Below, one piece after another: positions 48,609 to 58,293 of a stretch of 64,000 nucleotides of DNA (position 1 is the stretch's first letter; every line of letters begins with the position of its first letter). A program made the translations under genes and the position numbers. The stretch covers positions 124,001 to 188,000 of the forward strand of contig NZ_CP068082.1 of NCBI RefSeq assembly GCF_016724845.1, in the 5' to 3' direction. The notes under the pieces were generated by a model. It saw nothing but the letters and a program-made list of their open reading frames with translations. It ran no database searches and had not been told where the DNA came from. The stretch comes from Sphingobacterium spiritivorum (lineage in GTDB: Bacteria > Bacteroidota > Bacteroidia > Sphingobacteriales > Sphingobacteriaceae).

Positions 48609-49349
48609 ATGAAAACTATTGGAATAATCCCTGCACGTTATGCATCCTCCCGGTTTCCGGGAAAACCGCTGGTCGATATTGCAGGAAAATCAATGATTCA
48701 ACGTGTATATGAACAAGTGAAACAAACTCCCGGCTTACACGAAGTCGTAGTCGCTACAGATGACACACGCATTGAGGAGCATGTACGTAGTTTTGCTGGC
48801 AATGTAGTTCTGACTTCAGAGACACATGAATCAGGTACAGATCGTTGTGCAGAAGTCATATCCAAGGTTTCCGGATTTGATATTGCTGTCAATATTCAGG
48901 GAGATGAACCTTTTATCAATCCCCTGCAGATCGAGTTACTGATTTCTTGTTTTAAAAATGAGCATACACAGATCGCAACACTCGTTAAAGAAATTCATAC
49001 GGAAGCCGAACTGTTGAATGTCAATATACCAAAGGTAGTGCGGAGTGTAAGTGGTGAAGCTATATATTTCAGTCGCCAGACCATTCCGTTTATCCGCAAT
49101 ACCGAACAGAAAAACTGGCTGACTTCGCATCAATTTTATAAACATATAGGCATATACGGTTACAGGGCAAATATCCTGCAGGAACTGACTAAACTTCCTG
49201 TTTCTATTCTTGAGAAGGCGGAATCACTGGAACAACTTCGCTGGGTAGAAAACGGATACCGGATTCAGACTGCTGTCACTACACATGAGACCATTGCTGT
49301 AGATACACCGGAAGATCTGGAGCATATTATGCAGACGTACTTCAGGTAA
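48609..49349 (+). CDS. kdsB: 3-deoxy-manno-octulosonate cytidylyltransferase
   Basis: Activates KDO as CMP-KDO for lipopolysaccharide core synthesis. The 246-residue nucleotidyltransferase has IIPARYASSRFPGKPL at the N-terminus, VVVATDDTRIEEHV, ESGTDRCAEV, VNIQGDEPFI and HIGIYGYRANIL, all KdsB marks. It confirms an LPS-type outer membrane. It stands 20 bp after a terminator hairpin. Confidence 0.97.
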   Translation: MKTIGIIPARYASSRFPGKPLVDIAGKSMIQRVYEQVKQTPGLHEVVVATDDTRIEEHVRSFAGNVVLTSETHESGTDRCAEVISKVSGFDIAVNIQGDEPFINPLQIELLISCFKNEHTQIATLVKEIHTEAELLNVNIPKVVRSVSGEAIYFSRQTIPFIRNTEQKNWLTSHQFYKHIGIYGYRANILQELTKLPVSILEKAESLEQLRWVENGYRIQTAVTTHETIAVDTPEDLEHIMQTYFR

Positions 49350-49409
49350 ATCTATCTTATCCTTTTTTTATAGCGTTAATACACGTTGCCCAGACTTCTA
49401 GCAAATCAA

Positions 49410-50411
49410 CTATAATTTTGACACCTTGATAAAACTACCGTTGTAAAAGTCAATTTTAGTAACATATTGTTCTGTATTATTAGCAGCGAGAGCCGCGCCC
49501 AATGCACCAAATAAAACAGAAGCAGCAATTACATTGCTGGCAGAAGCTGTCGTCCTGCTTAGTCCGTTAAAAAAATAGTCCTTATCATTCTTATAAAGCG
49601 GATAGAATGTGCCTTCACTTGAAATATAAGCCAATCCGTCAACAACAACAGCATAACACTTATTGGCTTTCAGGCGCTTCAGTTTTCCATTAGAATCCGG
49701 AGAATAAAACCCCTTCGTTAAATCATTATTGAGGAGAGACACATTTGCTTGGGGTAGCTGATCTCTAAAATGTAAATAATCATAATACACCCCATCATTT
49801 ACAATTCCATTACTGTAAAGAGTCACCTTAGACTTTTCTATATTTTCAAAATCCAAAACCTGTGATTGAGTATATCGGATGGTATCTGTAGGCGATTTTC
49901 CTAAATTATCTTTCAGAAAATGGCTTACAATATAACTGGCATGACGGAGCAACCCCTTAGTTACATCCATCCCCTTATTAATATGAGCAGTATCAATTGT
50001 AGCCAGTCTTTGATAAGATTCATCCTTATTCTTCACGAATAAACTGGCTCTCAAATCAAAAAAACCTGATTCAGAGAAAGCACCCGTCAATTCGGCTACA
50101 GCAAATTTCTGTATTACGAGTGTAAGTGCCCCGTCACTCTTTTCGCCCGATACAAGAAAACCCAATTGTTGCTGAATTTGTTTCTCCAAAGGAATTTCGG
50201 GTATGACCTGCGCTTTAGAATTAAGTAGACCAACTTGAATAATACCCAGATTTTCTTTAAAATCCCGGTTATCAATAACTTCAATAGTATTATACAGACT
50301 CGTTTCAACTTTCTCTGAAGGAGAGATAAGCAAAAAATCCCGGGTTCTTTTCTGTGCATAGGTTTGTCCTGCCAGACAAATGGTTAGCGCAAAAACAAAT
50401 ACTCTTTTCAT
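49410..50411 (-). CDS. Hypothetical secreted protein, 333 residues
   Basis: I do not recognise the family. A signal peptide covers about 1-19 (CLAGQTYAQ). The body has beta-rich segments (LYNTIEVIDNRDFKENLGIIQVGLLN), a middle section ILRHASYIVSH-like, and a C-terminal hydrophobic glycine/alanine stretch (ASASNVIAASVLFGALGAALAANN, about 289-312) that could insert in or lie against a membrane. It is monocistronic with its own upstream gap. Confidence 0.7.
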   Translation of the reverse strand: MKRVFVFALTICLAGQTYAQKRTRDFLLISPSEKVETSLYNTIEVIDNRDFKENLGIIQVGLLNSKAQVIPEIPLEKQIQQQLGFLVSGEKSDGALTLVIQKFAVAELTGAFSESGFFDLRASLFVKNKDESYQRLATIDTAHINKGMDVTKGLLRHASYIVSHFLKDNLGKSPTDTIRYTQSQVLDFENIEKSKVTLYSNGIVNDGVYYDYLHFRDQLPQANVSLLNNDLTKGFYSPDSNGKLKRLKANKCYAVVVDGLAYISSEGTFYPLYKNDKDYFFNGLSRTTASASNVIAASVLFGALGAALAANNTEQYVTKIDFYNGSFIKVSKL

Positions 50412-50521
50412 AAAAGTAGGTTAGTAATTATCTTAAAAATGAAGATAATAAATAGAGAATCCTAATAAATTAAAACATTAAAAACAGAAATAAAGATAAG
50501 TGCCAGATTTTCAGAAGATAA

Positions 50522-51427
50522 CTAACGATGCTCCGAATATAAAAACGGACGTATTTCCTGACGCAGACGAGTCCAGTCTTGAACAGACAGACTATCCAAA
50601 TCCTCAGATGCCTCCAGAATCTCATTCAACTGCGCTTTAGTACGAATCCCCATAATAGCAGAAGCTACAGCAGGGTGTTGCAATACATAACCCATAGCGA
50701 TACTTAAGGGTGACACCTGTTTTTCTTCTGCAATTTTTGCAATATGTCTGGCTGCATGTTGCACCTCTCCCGCAGTAAATTGCAGATAGGCTTCTGCCGT
50801 CTTATTTATCAGCACCCCCTTAGCTATCGTACCCCGGGTTACTACACTGATATTTTTTTTCAAAAGCTCATCCAGTACGGTCTCTTCAGGTCGATGATCC
50901 AGAAGATTATACTGCATCATCACACTAGTGATATTAGATCTTTCAGCATATTCATGTATCACATTGGGGCGGATACTGGACAATCCGTAGTACCGGATTT
51001 TACCTTCAGCCACTAATTGTTCGAAAGCCTCAATAATTTCATCTATGGGATCCTCTATAGTTCCACCGTGAAGCTGATACAGATCAATATAGTCCGTGTT
51101 AAGTCGGGAGAGAGAAGTTTCTACCGTCTTGATTATATACGGTTTGGATGCTTTCCAGTCCCAGCCACTTCCGTCTGCACGCCAATGATTACCGACTTTG
51201 GTTGCCAGCAAAATATCCTGACGAAAGGAAGAGACCGCCTTTCCGACGAACTCTTCATTCCATCCGTGATCATACAAATCTGCCGTATCAAAGTAGTTGA
51301 CACCTCCTTCATAGGCCTGCATAATCAGATCCACTCCCGAAAATGTCAGACTCTTGCGGATAGACATGCAACCGAATCCGATCGCAGAAACCTGTAGATC
51401 TGATTTTCCTAATTTATTTTTTATCAT
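50522..51427 (-). CDS. Aldo/keto reductase
   Basis: NADPH-dependent oxidoreductase of 301 residues with the AKR TIM barrel: GFGCMSIRKSLTF, NYFDTADLYDHGWNEEFVGKAV (catalytic Asp and Tyr), LLATKVG (catalytic Lys), DYIDLYQLHGG (catalytic His), and YGLSSIRP. The substrate is not evident. Its start overlaps the FKBP gene end by 14 bases, so the two are coupled. Confidence 0.92.
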   Translation of the reverse strand: MIKNKLGKSDLQVSAIGFGCMSIRKSLTFSGVDLIMQAYEGGVNYFDTADLYDHGWNEEFVGKAVSSFRQDILLATKVGNHWRADGSGWDWKASKPYIIKTVETSLSRLNTDYIDLYQLHGGTIEDPIDEIIEAFEQLVAEGKIRYYGLSSIRPNVIHEYAERSNITSVMMQYNLLDHRPEETVLDELLKKNISVVTRGTIAKGVLINKTAEAYLQFTAGEVQHAARHIAKIAEEKQVSPLSIAMGYVLQHPAVASAIMGIRTKAQLNEILEASEDLDSLSVQDWTRLRQEIRPFLYSEHR

Positions 51428-52187
51428 CTTCCATGTCAGCCACCGGTAACGACTTCAATTCTCCTTTTTTGATTTCTAATAATTCAATATCAAAAATTAA
51501 AGTACTGTTTCCCGGAATTGGCCCCGAACCGTTTGGTCCATAGCCCAATTTAGAAGGAATGTAGAAACGGTACTTAGAACCTACAGACATCAGGGGAATA
51601 CCCAATTTCCAGCCTTCAATTACACTAAGTAGATTTAATGTCAGCGGAGTACCACGATCATAAGAGCTGTCAAAGGTTTTGCCGTCCAGCAATGTACCTT
51701 TATAATGTGCGACAATCTCGTCCTCACTTGTCGGTTTCGGACCTTCCGTCTTTGTGATAATTTCATACTGTAAGCCTTCAGGAGTAGTGATAACACCTGG
51801 TTTGGTCTTATTTTTAGCAAAAAATTCATTTTCAGCTTTTAACGCTACAGCATTCTTCGCATCAGATGCTTTTTGAATACCATTACTGATGATTTCTACA
51901 TTTTGCTCTTTCGTAAATTTACCGTTGCTACCTTTCAGTGCTTCTTCCAGACCTTTTTTCATCAACTCAATGTTAAGAGGTAACTCCATAGGTTTGACAG
52001 ACGACCCGATATCAAAGCCTAAAGCATAGGAAAGAGAGTCTCCGGAATTTTTCAAAACAATCCCCTGCTGTGCGGGACGTGAGGTAGATGTTCCCTTTTT
52101 AGCGGGGGTTGTGCCTTTTTTCTTCACCTGAGCTCCGGCACACAATGTTAGTGCAGTAAGAAAACCAACTGCTAAAACTTTTCTCAT
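51414..52187 (-). CDS. FKBP-type peptidyl-prolyl isomerase
   Basis: A periplasmic proline isomerase and chaperone of 257 residues. Signal peptide about 1-20, then a Lys/Thr/Pro-rich linker, an FKBP_N dimerisation domain (about 50-140, SLSYALGFDIGSSVKPMELPLNIELMKKGLEEAL) and an FKBP domain (about 145-245, DEIVAHYKGTLLDGKTFDSSYDRGTPLTLNLLSVIEGWKLGIPLMSVGSKYRFYIPSKLGYG). FkpA/Mip architecture. It is the middle gene of three same-strand genes with close spacing. Confidence 0.94.
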   Translation of the reverse strand: MRKVLAVGFLTALTLCAGAQVKKKGTTPAKKGTSTSRPAQQGIVLKNSGDSLSYALGFDIGSSVKPMELPLNIELMKKGLEEALKGSNGKFTKEQNVEIISNGIQKASDAKNAVALKAENEFFAKNKTKPGVITTPEGLQYEIITKTEGPKPTSEDEIVAHYKGTLLDGKTFDSSYDRGTPLTLNLLSVIEGWKLGIPLMSVGSKYRFYIPSKLGYGPNGSGPIPGNSTLIFDIELLEIKKGELKSLPVADMEDDKK

Positions 52188-52191
52188 TTTT

Positions 52192-53178
52192 TTATTTGTA
52201 TTTGTTTAAGATGTTATCGACAATTTCCTGCGTATAATCCGGATAATGAACTTCAACCTTATTACGGCTGTTCAACCAGGCTTCTATAGCGTATTCATTT
52301 TTTTGCTTAAGACTGCTGATCACCGGTACCCCCATCTCTTCCAATGCCGCAGCATTCAGATGCTGTTCATATTGATTTTTCATAGGAATGACCAATAATT
52401 TTTTATTTAGAAAAAGGGCTTCTGCAGGAGTTTCAAATCCGGCTCCGCAAAGGACACCGGACGCAGTAGACATACTTTTCACGAATTCTTCACTATTGAT
52501 GGGCTGTATATATACATTACGCATCCGGAAAGGCTTACTATTATGTTTGCTGAAAACCTCCCAGCGTATATCCGGAAATTTACTCAAATGCTTCAATAAA
52601 TGAGCATCATCATACGAAGGCAGGTATACCGTATAATGACCATGATCTTCCGGCTCAATATTACGTATAGACTGCCGGATGACAGGGGTAAAAATGTGGT
52701 CATTATAAGACTTGAAGTGAAATCCGTAAGATTTGGAACTTGGAGCATAATTTTTCATAATGAATTTACCCAGCATATCCTTTTCTTCCGGTTTAGGACT
52801 TGATGCATCCAGTGCACCGATCTGATGGCTCAGCCCTATACACGGCTTATCTTTAGAGTAGCATGCCCAGGCCGAAATAGGTTCAAAATCATTGATAATC
52901 AAATCATAATTTTCGATTGGCAAAGATTTAATCTCCTGCGTAAACTTTCTTACTGTAGAACTCATGAACGTTTTCCATAAATCCACGCCTCCTGATTTGC
53001 CGAAGATAAAACTTAAGCCGTGAAGCTTATACTTCACCTCAAACGGAAGATTGATATCCGCCTGAATACCACTTACAAGTACATCAACATCTGCTGTTTT
53101 GCGTAAGCACGGAACAATGTCCATAGCCCGGCATAAATGTCCATTTCCAGTTCCCTGGACGGCATAAAGTACTTTCAT
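52192..53178 (-). CDS. MurG-like glycosyltransferase
   Basis: A 328-residue GT-B fold enzyme with N-terminal GTGNGHLCRAMDIVPCL and C-terminal nucleotide-sugar site CGAGFETPAEALFLNKKLLVIPMKNQYEQHLNAAALEEMGVPVI, as in MurG and MGDG synthases. It is probably not MurG itself, which is normally in the dcw cluster and longer; a glycolipid or cell-surface glycosyltransferase is likely. It is 4 bp upstream of the FKBP gene. Confidence 0.82.
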   Translation of the reverse strand: MKVLYAVQGTGNGHLCRAMDIVPCLRKTADVDVLVSGIQADINLPFEVKYKLHGLSFIFGKSGGVDLWKTFMSSTVRKFTQEIKSLPIENYDLIINDFEPISAWACYSKDKPCIGLSHQIGALDASSPKPEEKDMLGKFIMKNYAPSSKSYGFHFKSYNDHIFTPVIRQSIRNIEPEDHGHYTVYLPSYDDAHLLKHLSKFPDIRWEVFSKHNSKPFRMRNVYIQPINSEEFVKSMSTASGVLCGAGFETPAEALFLNKKLLVIPMKNQYEQHLNAAALEEMGVPVISSLKQKNEYAIEAWLNSRNKVEVHYPDYTQEIVDNILNKYK

Positions 53179-53331
53179 ATAGTGTCCTTATATAGTTTGC
53201 AAAATACAAATTAATACCGAAAATTTAACGTTAATTAATTATTAAGTTACAGTCTGCTCAACTAACATTTAACGCAAAAACCCCTGTTTCATTAATATAA
53301 TACGTACATTAGAAGTCCTAAATTATGTCAT

Positions 53332-54279
53332 ATGAAGAAAATATACCTGATGCTCCCTGGTCTATTGATCTGTCTGCTTTGCAGCTCATGGGGATTTTAT
53401 GCACATAAGCTTATCAACAGGAATGCCGTATTTACATTGCCCACTGAACTAGCCGTATTTTATAAACAAAATATAGATCAGATTACGGAAAAAGCCGTAG
53501 ATGCCGACAAACGCTGTTATATTGATTCCGCAGAATCTCCGCGACACTTTATTGATCTCGATGCATACGACACGAATACATTAGATACACTACCTGTACA
53601 TTGGTCCAGAGCTAAAGAAAAAATCGAACAAAAACGGTTATTGTCCAATGGTATAGTTCCCTGGCAGATCTATATCACCTATCAAAAACTTGTCAAAGCC
53701 TTTATAGCCCGCGACAAAACAAAAATTATCCGGCACTCCGCAGATTTAGGACATTATGTAGCGGATGCACATGTACCGCTACATACCACCAAAAACTATA
53801 ATGGTCAGTATACTGACCAGATAGGGATTCATGCTTTTTGGGAAAGCCGGTTGCCTGAAATGTTTGCCCCACAATACAAGCTGACAACAGGAAAAGCACA
53901 ATTCATCACCGATCCCGCAGCTCTCGGTTGGGCTATTGTATATGAAAGTGCTCCACTTGCCGATACAGTACTCCGTATTGAAAAAGAGCTTTCGCTTCGC
54001 TTCCCGGCCTCACACAAAAAAACTTATCTCACCCGCAATAATGTGTTGATTCTCACCTATTCAGATGCTTATGCAAAAGCCTATCATGAAGCACTTAACG
54101 GAATGGTTGAAATACGTATGCGAAAAGCCATCTACAGGATTGGCAGCCTATGGTATTCTGCCTGGATAGAAGCCGGACAACCCGATCTTCGGAAATTAAA
54201 AAATAAAGATTCAGAACCGGAGAGCATTATTCCTTCTCAATCCCCTCAGATACCCATGGGCCGGGAAGAATGGCCTTGA
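53332..54279 (+). CDS. Zinc-dependent phospholipase C / S1-P1 nuclease-like protein
   Basis: A 315-residue secreted zinc hydrolase-fold protein. The signal peptide ends near residue 19 so the mature N-terminal Trp (SSWGFYAHKLINRNAV) can act as zinc ligand, as in this family. Other ligands are expected in CYIDSAESPRHFIDLD, HSADLGHYVADAHVPLHTTKNYNGQ and GIHAFWESR. Bacteroidota copies are usually labelled zinc dependent phospholipase C; nuclease activity is an alternative. It overlaps the open upstream part of the next frame but not its chosen start. Confidence 0.88.
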   Translation: MKKIYLMLPGLLICLLCSSWGFYAHKLINRNAVFTLPTELAVFYKQNIDQITEKAVDADKRCYIDSAESPRHFIDLDAYDTNTLDTLPVHWSRAKEKIEQKRLLSNGIVPWQIYITYQKLVKAFIARDKTKIIRHSADLGHYVADAHVPLHTTKNYNGQYTDQIGIHAFWESRLPEMFAPQYKLTTGKAQFITDPAALGWAIVYESAPLADTVLRIEKELSLRFPASHKKTYLTRNNVLILTYSDAYAKAYHEALNGMVEIRMRKAIYRIGSLWYSAWIEAGQPDLRKLKNKDSEPESIIPSQSPQIPMGREEWP

Positions 54280-54346
54280 TCAAAATAACATTTCTGTCAT
54301 TTGGATATTTAAATACCGGAATGTATCAGATCATTGTTAAATTTTA

Positions 54347-54354
54347 TAGCTTTG
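54347..54354 (+). promoter_or_regulatory. -7 promoter element for the second TonB receptor
   Basis: TAGCTTTG is an exact TAnnTTTG, 14 bases before ATG 54369. It lies inside the open frame upstream, which supports the shorter start for the receptor. Confidence 0.55.
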
Positions 54355-54368
54355 GCAAAATTTTTAAC

Positions 54369-56276
54369 ATGATTATGCGAAAATCAATACTGATACTCCT
54401 GTCTTTAGGCAGTACTATAGCTGTATACGGACAAAAAGCCTCATTAAATACTCAGGAGATTGAAACTCGTCAGGATACAACCAAACTAAACGAGATTATT
54501 ATCAGTGAAAACAGACTTCAGATCCCTTTTGCCAAGCAAAGCCGAAATATCCAGATTGTAACCAGTGAGGAAATAAAAAGATTACCGGGAAATTCTTTAA
54601 ATGAAATCCTGCAGTCAGTCAACGGTGTAGATATACGTCAGCGGGGACCTTTCGGCTCACAAGCAGATATCAGTATTGACGGCGGTAGTTTTGAGCAAAC
54701 ACTGGTACTGGTCAATGGTGTCAAAATGGCTGATCCGCAGACTGCTCATCATGCCCTCAATCTGCCAATTCCTTTAGATGCCATAGATCGTATTGAAATC
54801 ATTCGCGGTCCGGCATCCAGAATATATGGTATCAACAGTCTGACAGGTGCAATCAATATCGTCACGAAGAAACCCAAGGAAAGTTTTATTTCGGCACATG
54901 TATATACTGGTAGCTCTTTTAAAGAGAATGAAGAGAAGACATCAGAAAAATACTATGGAGCAGGCACACAAATCGGAGGAGCCTGGCACCAGGAAAAACA
55001 CAATCATCTTTTCTTCTACAATTATCAGAAATCAAACGGACAACGCTACAATACAGCATCCGAAAATAACAAACTGTATTATCAGGGTGAATATAATCCC
55101 GGAGATGCTGATCATATCAACTGGTCTGCAGGTTATATTGACAACAAATTTGGGGCAAACGGATTCTATGCCGCACCTGGAGATAAAGAATCTCAGGAAC
55201 GTGTAAAAACAGCATTTGCAACGCTATCTTCAAGGCATCAACTTACAGATAAACTCTCTGTTTCCCCCCGTATAAGTAACCGTTACAATGAAGATGACTA
55301 CCGGTATTATCGTCAGGATTTTTCAAAAGCCCGAAGTAAACATTTTAACAATGCCCTTACAGCCGAACTGAACGGAGTTTATCAGACTTCATTCGGAGAT
55401 TTCGGATTAGGAATAGAATCCCGCTGGGAACGGATCAACAGCTCTAATATAGGAACACATAAGAGAGAGAATCAAGGTGCTTATGCAGAATTCAAGACAG
55501 AAGCAATACAAAATCTGATGATCAACGTAGGTACCTATGTCAATTACAATTCGGACTATGGATGGCAGGTCTTTCCGGGAATCGACCTGGGCTATGATCT
55601 GGACAGCAGATGGAAGCTGGTATTAAATGCAGGAAGTAGCCAGCGTATACCTTCATTTACAGATTTATATCTGAAACAACCCGGAAATATAGGAAACCCT
55701 GACCTGACGTCGGAGAATGCCTATCAGGTAGAGACCGGAGTAAAGTACATCAACAATAACCTTATTATTCAGGGAGGATATTTTTATCGCTCTATAGCCG
55801 ATTTTATTGACTGGACAAGAGAAGTCAGCACCGTACCTTATCAACCCTTCAATATCGGCACCAATAAGGTCAATGGTTTGAACACCTCATTACGCTATCA
55901 GATTGGAAATGATCAGGATATAATGAAGTATTTCATTAACATCGGATACAACTACCTCCGCCCTTCAATCAAAAAGGAAGAACCGGGTACAGATTCAAAA
56001 TACGCAATCGAAAGTCTGCGTCATCAGGCTATTGCTAATCTGACAGTACAACACAGAGAATGGTCATTGACAACATCCAATCGCTTTTACGAACGTATTT
56101 CTTATAAATCCTATTTTCTGTCGGATCTTAAGTTAGCCTACAGCCTGAACAAAATCAGTCTTTATGCAGATGTACAGAATATTTTTAATGTCACATATAT
56201 ACAAGCCGGAGCCGTTCCTATGCCAGGTATATGGTACAGTCTGGGAGCAAAATTCAACTGTTCTTTCGTAAGATAG
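54369..56276 (+). CDS. TonB-dependent receptor, BtuB/FhuE-like short form
   Basis: The frame is open from 54270, but ATG 54369 (or 54375) begins a proper signal peptide (MRKSILILLSLGSTIAVYGQ) behind a -7 element, giving 635 residues. It has the plug EIIISENRLQIPFAKQSRNIQIVTSEEIKRLPGNSLNEILQSVNGVDIRQRGPFGSQADISIDGG, ALDAIDRIEIIRGPASRIYGINSLTGAINIVTKK and a barrel ending in CSFVR rather than an aromatic residue. There is no carboxypeptidase-regulatory domain. Vitamin or siderophore uptake is typical; no cobalamin riboswitch is seen upstream, so the ligand is unknown. Confidence 0.9.
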   Translation: MIMRKSILILLSLGSTIAVYGQKASLNTQEIETRQDTTKLNEIIISENRLQIPFAKQSRNIQIVTSEEIKRLPGNSLNEILQSVNGVDIRQRGPFGSQADISIDGGSFEQTLVLVNGVKMADPQTAHHALNLPIPLDAIDRIEIIRGPASRIYGINSLTGAINIVTKKPKESFISAHVYTGSSFKENEEKTSEKYYGAGTQIGGAWHQEKHNHLFFYNYQKSNGQRYNTASENNKLYYQGEYNPGDADHINWSAGYIDNKFGANGFYAAPGDKESQERVKTAFATLSSRHQLTDKLSVSPRISNRYNEDDYRYYRQDFSKARSKHFNNALTAELNGVYQTSFGDFGLGIESRWERINSSNIGTHKRENQGAYAEFKTEAIQNLMINVGTYVNYNSDYGWQVFPGIDLGYDLDSRWKLVLNAGSSQRIPSFTDLYLKQPGNIGNPDLTSENAYQVETGVKYINNNLIIQGGYFYRSIADFIDWTREVSTVPYQPFNIGTNKVNGLNTSLRYQIGNDQDIMKYFINIGYNYLRPSIKKEEPGTDSKYAIESLRHQAIANLTVQHREWSLTTSNRFYERISYKSYFLSDLKLAYSLNKISLYADVQNIFNVTYIQAGAVPMPGIWYSLGAKFNCSFVR

Positions 56277-56287
56277 GATAATAGTCC

Positions 56288-56445
56288 CAAGCGGACTCTT
56301 GCCAGAAAAGGAACCGGGAACCTATTTTCCACCTATAGCGCAAGCATTAGCGGAGCGGTGCTTGTGCTTAAATTATAAAAGCCAATAAAATACTTATCTA
56401 ATTGTATAAAGTATTATGTTTATATGGGAACAAGCGGACCGCTTG
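56288..56445. repeat. Group of REP-like palindromes of another type
   Basis: In the 190-base gap between convergent genes lie CAAGCGGACTCTTG (56288-56301, weak), a 10-bp hairpin AGCGCAAGCA with TGCTTGTGCT around 12 bases (56337-56368, one G-U) and CAAGCGG-A-CCGCTTG (56431-56445). The shared CAAGCGGA core suggests remnants of one element family. Their stems and loops differ from the RAYT REP units. Confidence 0.55.
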
Positions 56446-56466
56446 CTCCAGAATACAGCTAATAAA

Positions 56467-57189
56467 TTACTTTATCTTGAGCACATACCGCAATCCGCCC
56501 AGCACATGTTGCTGAAAGTCGGGCTCATCATAGGCTTCTTCTGTATGTCCCAGTCCGGTATAAAATATACGGCCACCTTCAAATTCTTTGTACCAGGCTA
56601 TCGGGTGATTGCCGTTCATTTTACCACCTTTATAGGAAGTTTCATCCACTTTCATCAGCACCTTATTATCCGGCTGAATATCTCTGAAATCATACCATTC
56701 ATCCTTATGTTTCCATTCTTTGGGCAAATGCTTTGTTGACGGATGCTTGCGATTGAGCACATGGATCAATGCCTCCTGTACAGCCGGATGGCTCACAAAA
56801 TATCCACCTACCATCTGACCGTACCAAGGCCAGTGGTATTCTGTATCGCTGGCCGCATGAATACCGACAAATCCCTTTCCGGAGCGTATAAATTTTTGAA
56901 AAGCTTCCTTTTGACTGTCGTTGAAAATATCTCCTGTGGTACTTAAAAACAATACCGCATCATATTTCGACAACTGATCATCAGAAAACACACCTGCATC
57001 TTCACTGTGATCAGAAATCATATGATTCTTTGCCAGAAGGTCTTTCAACACCTCTGCACCGTGTTCAATGCTCTTGTGACGAAAGGCTGCAGTCTTGCTA
57101 AAAATCAAAACTCGTTTTTCTCCTGCTTGTGCAAATGCAATATGTACAAATACAACAGAAATAATGAATAGTGTAAACAGTCTTTTCAT
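56467..57189 (-). CDS. ThuA-like secreted protein
   Basis: A 240-residue protein with a signal peptide (about 1-20, HIAFAQAG) and a class I glutamine amidotransferase-like fold: RVLIFSKTAAFRHKSIEHG, YDAVLFLSTTGDIFNDSQKEAFQKFIRSGKGFVGIHAASDTEYHWPWYGQMVGGYF, HPIAWYKEFEGGRIFYTGLGH. ThuA proteins serve trehalose or other sugar utilisation; the exact reaction is uncertain. It abuts aroB with one base between and probably shares its transcript. Confidence 0.9.
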   Translation of the reverse strand: MKRLFTLFIISVVFVHIAFAQAGEKRVLIFSKTAAFRHKSIEHGAEVLKDLLAKNHMISDHSEDAGVFSDDQLSKYDAVLFLSTTGDIFNDSQKEAFQKFIRSGKGFVGIHAASDTEYHWPWYGQMVGGYFVSHPAVQEALIHVLNRKHPSTKHLPKEWKHKDEWYDFRDIQPDNKVLMKVDETSYKGGKMNGNHPIAWYKEFEGGRIFYTGLGHTEEAYDEPDFQQHVLGGLRYVLKIK

Positions 57190-57190
57190 G

Positions 57191-58261
57191 TTACTCTGAA
57201 ATTAATTCTCTATAAAAATCTAAACTTTCTATAATCAGTTCTTCTTCCACATAATGATCATATGTACAAGATCCTATGCCCGTCAATAAAGCAAATCCTA
57301 TTTTGGATCCGGCATTTTTCTTATCGTTTTTCATCAGTGCAATAAACTCGTCGTAGTTTTCAATCGAAATCCGATAGTCGGGATAATGATTTCTGAACGT
57401 CGCTATCAGATCATCCAGTTCTTCCTTACTGAGACCAGTCAGTTTATGCGAAAGATATCCTTCACAGATCATTCCTATAGCAATAGCCTCACCATGCAAA
57501 AGGGGTTGATCATCATTAAATAATGAAAAGCCTTCTATTGCGTGACCGATGGTATGTCCGAAATTAAGAATCTTACGAAGTCCCTTTTCAGTCGGATCCT
57601 GAGTAATAACCTCATTTTTGATTTCTACAGAACGGAAAATAATGTCAGTACTGATGCTTCGTACATCCGTCAGCCCTTTGATAGTATTGTACAAATCTCT
57701 GTCGAATATCAGACCGTGTTTGATCACTTCCGCAAAACCGGAGTTTAGCTGTCTGTTATCCAGTGTATGGAGAAAATTAGTATTAATAAACACCGCCTGA
57801 GGTTGGGTAAATGTTCCGATAATATTTTTCACATTATCCAGATCGATTCCCGTCTTACCTCCTACCGATGCATCTACCTGACTCAGCAGCGTAGTTGGGA
57901 TCTGTATAAATTCTAATCCCCTTTTGAACGTCGAAGCTGCAAAGCCACCCATATCCGTGACCACACCTCCTCCCAGATTAATCATCAGACTTTTACGGTC
58001 TGCACCAAAATCAAGCATGGTCTTCCATACTCCAATACAGAAATCAATGTTTTTATTTTCTTCACCAGGATCTACTTCAATGATATCGTAATCCTTCACA
58101 TCATTAAGGACCATTTGAAGAATAGGAAGACAGTGATCGTTTGTATTGCGGTCTACTAATACCAGAATTTTTGAATATTCGCGCTCTGCTAGAAAAGTTC
58201 TCAAGGAGGCTAAAGTATCATCGAATACGACCTGATACCCTAAGCTGTTTATTACGTGCAT
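57191..58261 (-). CDS. aroB: 3-dehydroquinate synthase
   Basis: Second enzyme of the shikimate pathway, converting DAHP to 3-dehydroquinate with NAD and a divalent metal. The 356-residue protein has NLGGGVVTDMGGFAASTFKRGLEFIQIPTTLLSQVDASVGGKTGIDL, SGFAEVIKHGLI (first metal Glu), LNFGHTIGHAIE and LLHGEAIAIGM (His ligands). It ends one base before the ThuA gene. Confidence 0.96.
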   Translation of the reverse strand: MHVINSLGYQVVFDDTLASLRTFLAEREYSKILVLVDRNTNDHCLPILQMVLNDVKDYDIIEVDPGEENKNIDFCIGVWKTMLDFGADRKSLMINLGGGVVTDMGGFAASTFKRGLEFIQIPTTLLSQVDASVGGKTGIDLDNVKNIIGTFTQPQAVFINTNFLHTLDNRQLNSGFAEVIKHGLIFDRDLYNTIKGLTDVRSISTDIIFRSVEIKNEVITQDPTEKGLRKILNFGHTIGHAIEGFSLFNDDQPLLHGEAIAIGMICEGYLSHKLTGLSKEELDDLIATFRNHYPDYRISIENYDEFIALMKNDKKNAGSKIGFALLTGIGSCTYDHYVEEELIIESLDFYRELISE

Positions 58262-58293
58262 GTCTATAATTATTGTAGGCTAAGATACGTTTT

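Noticed and set aside
54270..54368. Longer N-terminus of the second TonB receptor
   Set aside because: The extra residues would bury the signal peptide, and a -7 promoter element lies inside this stretch.
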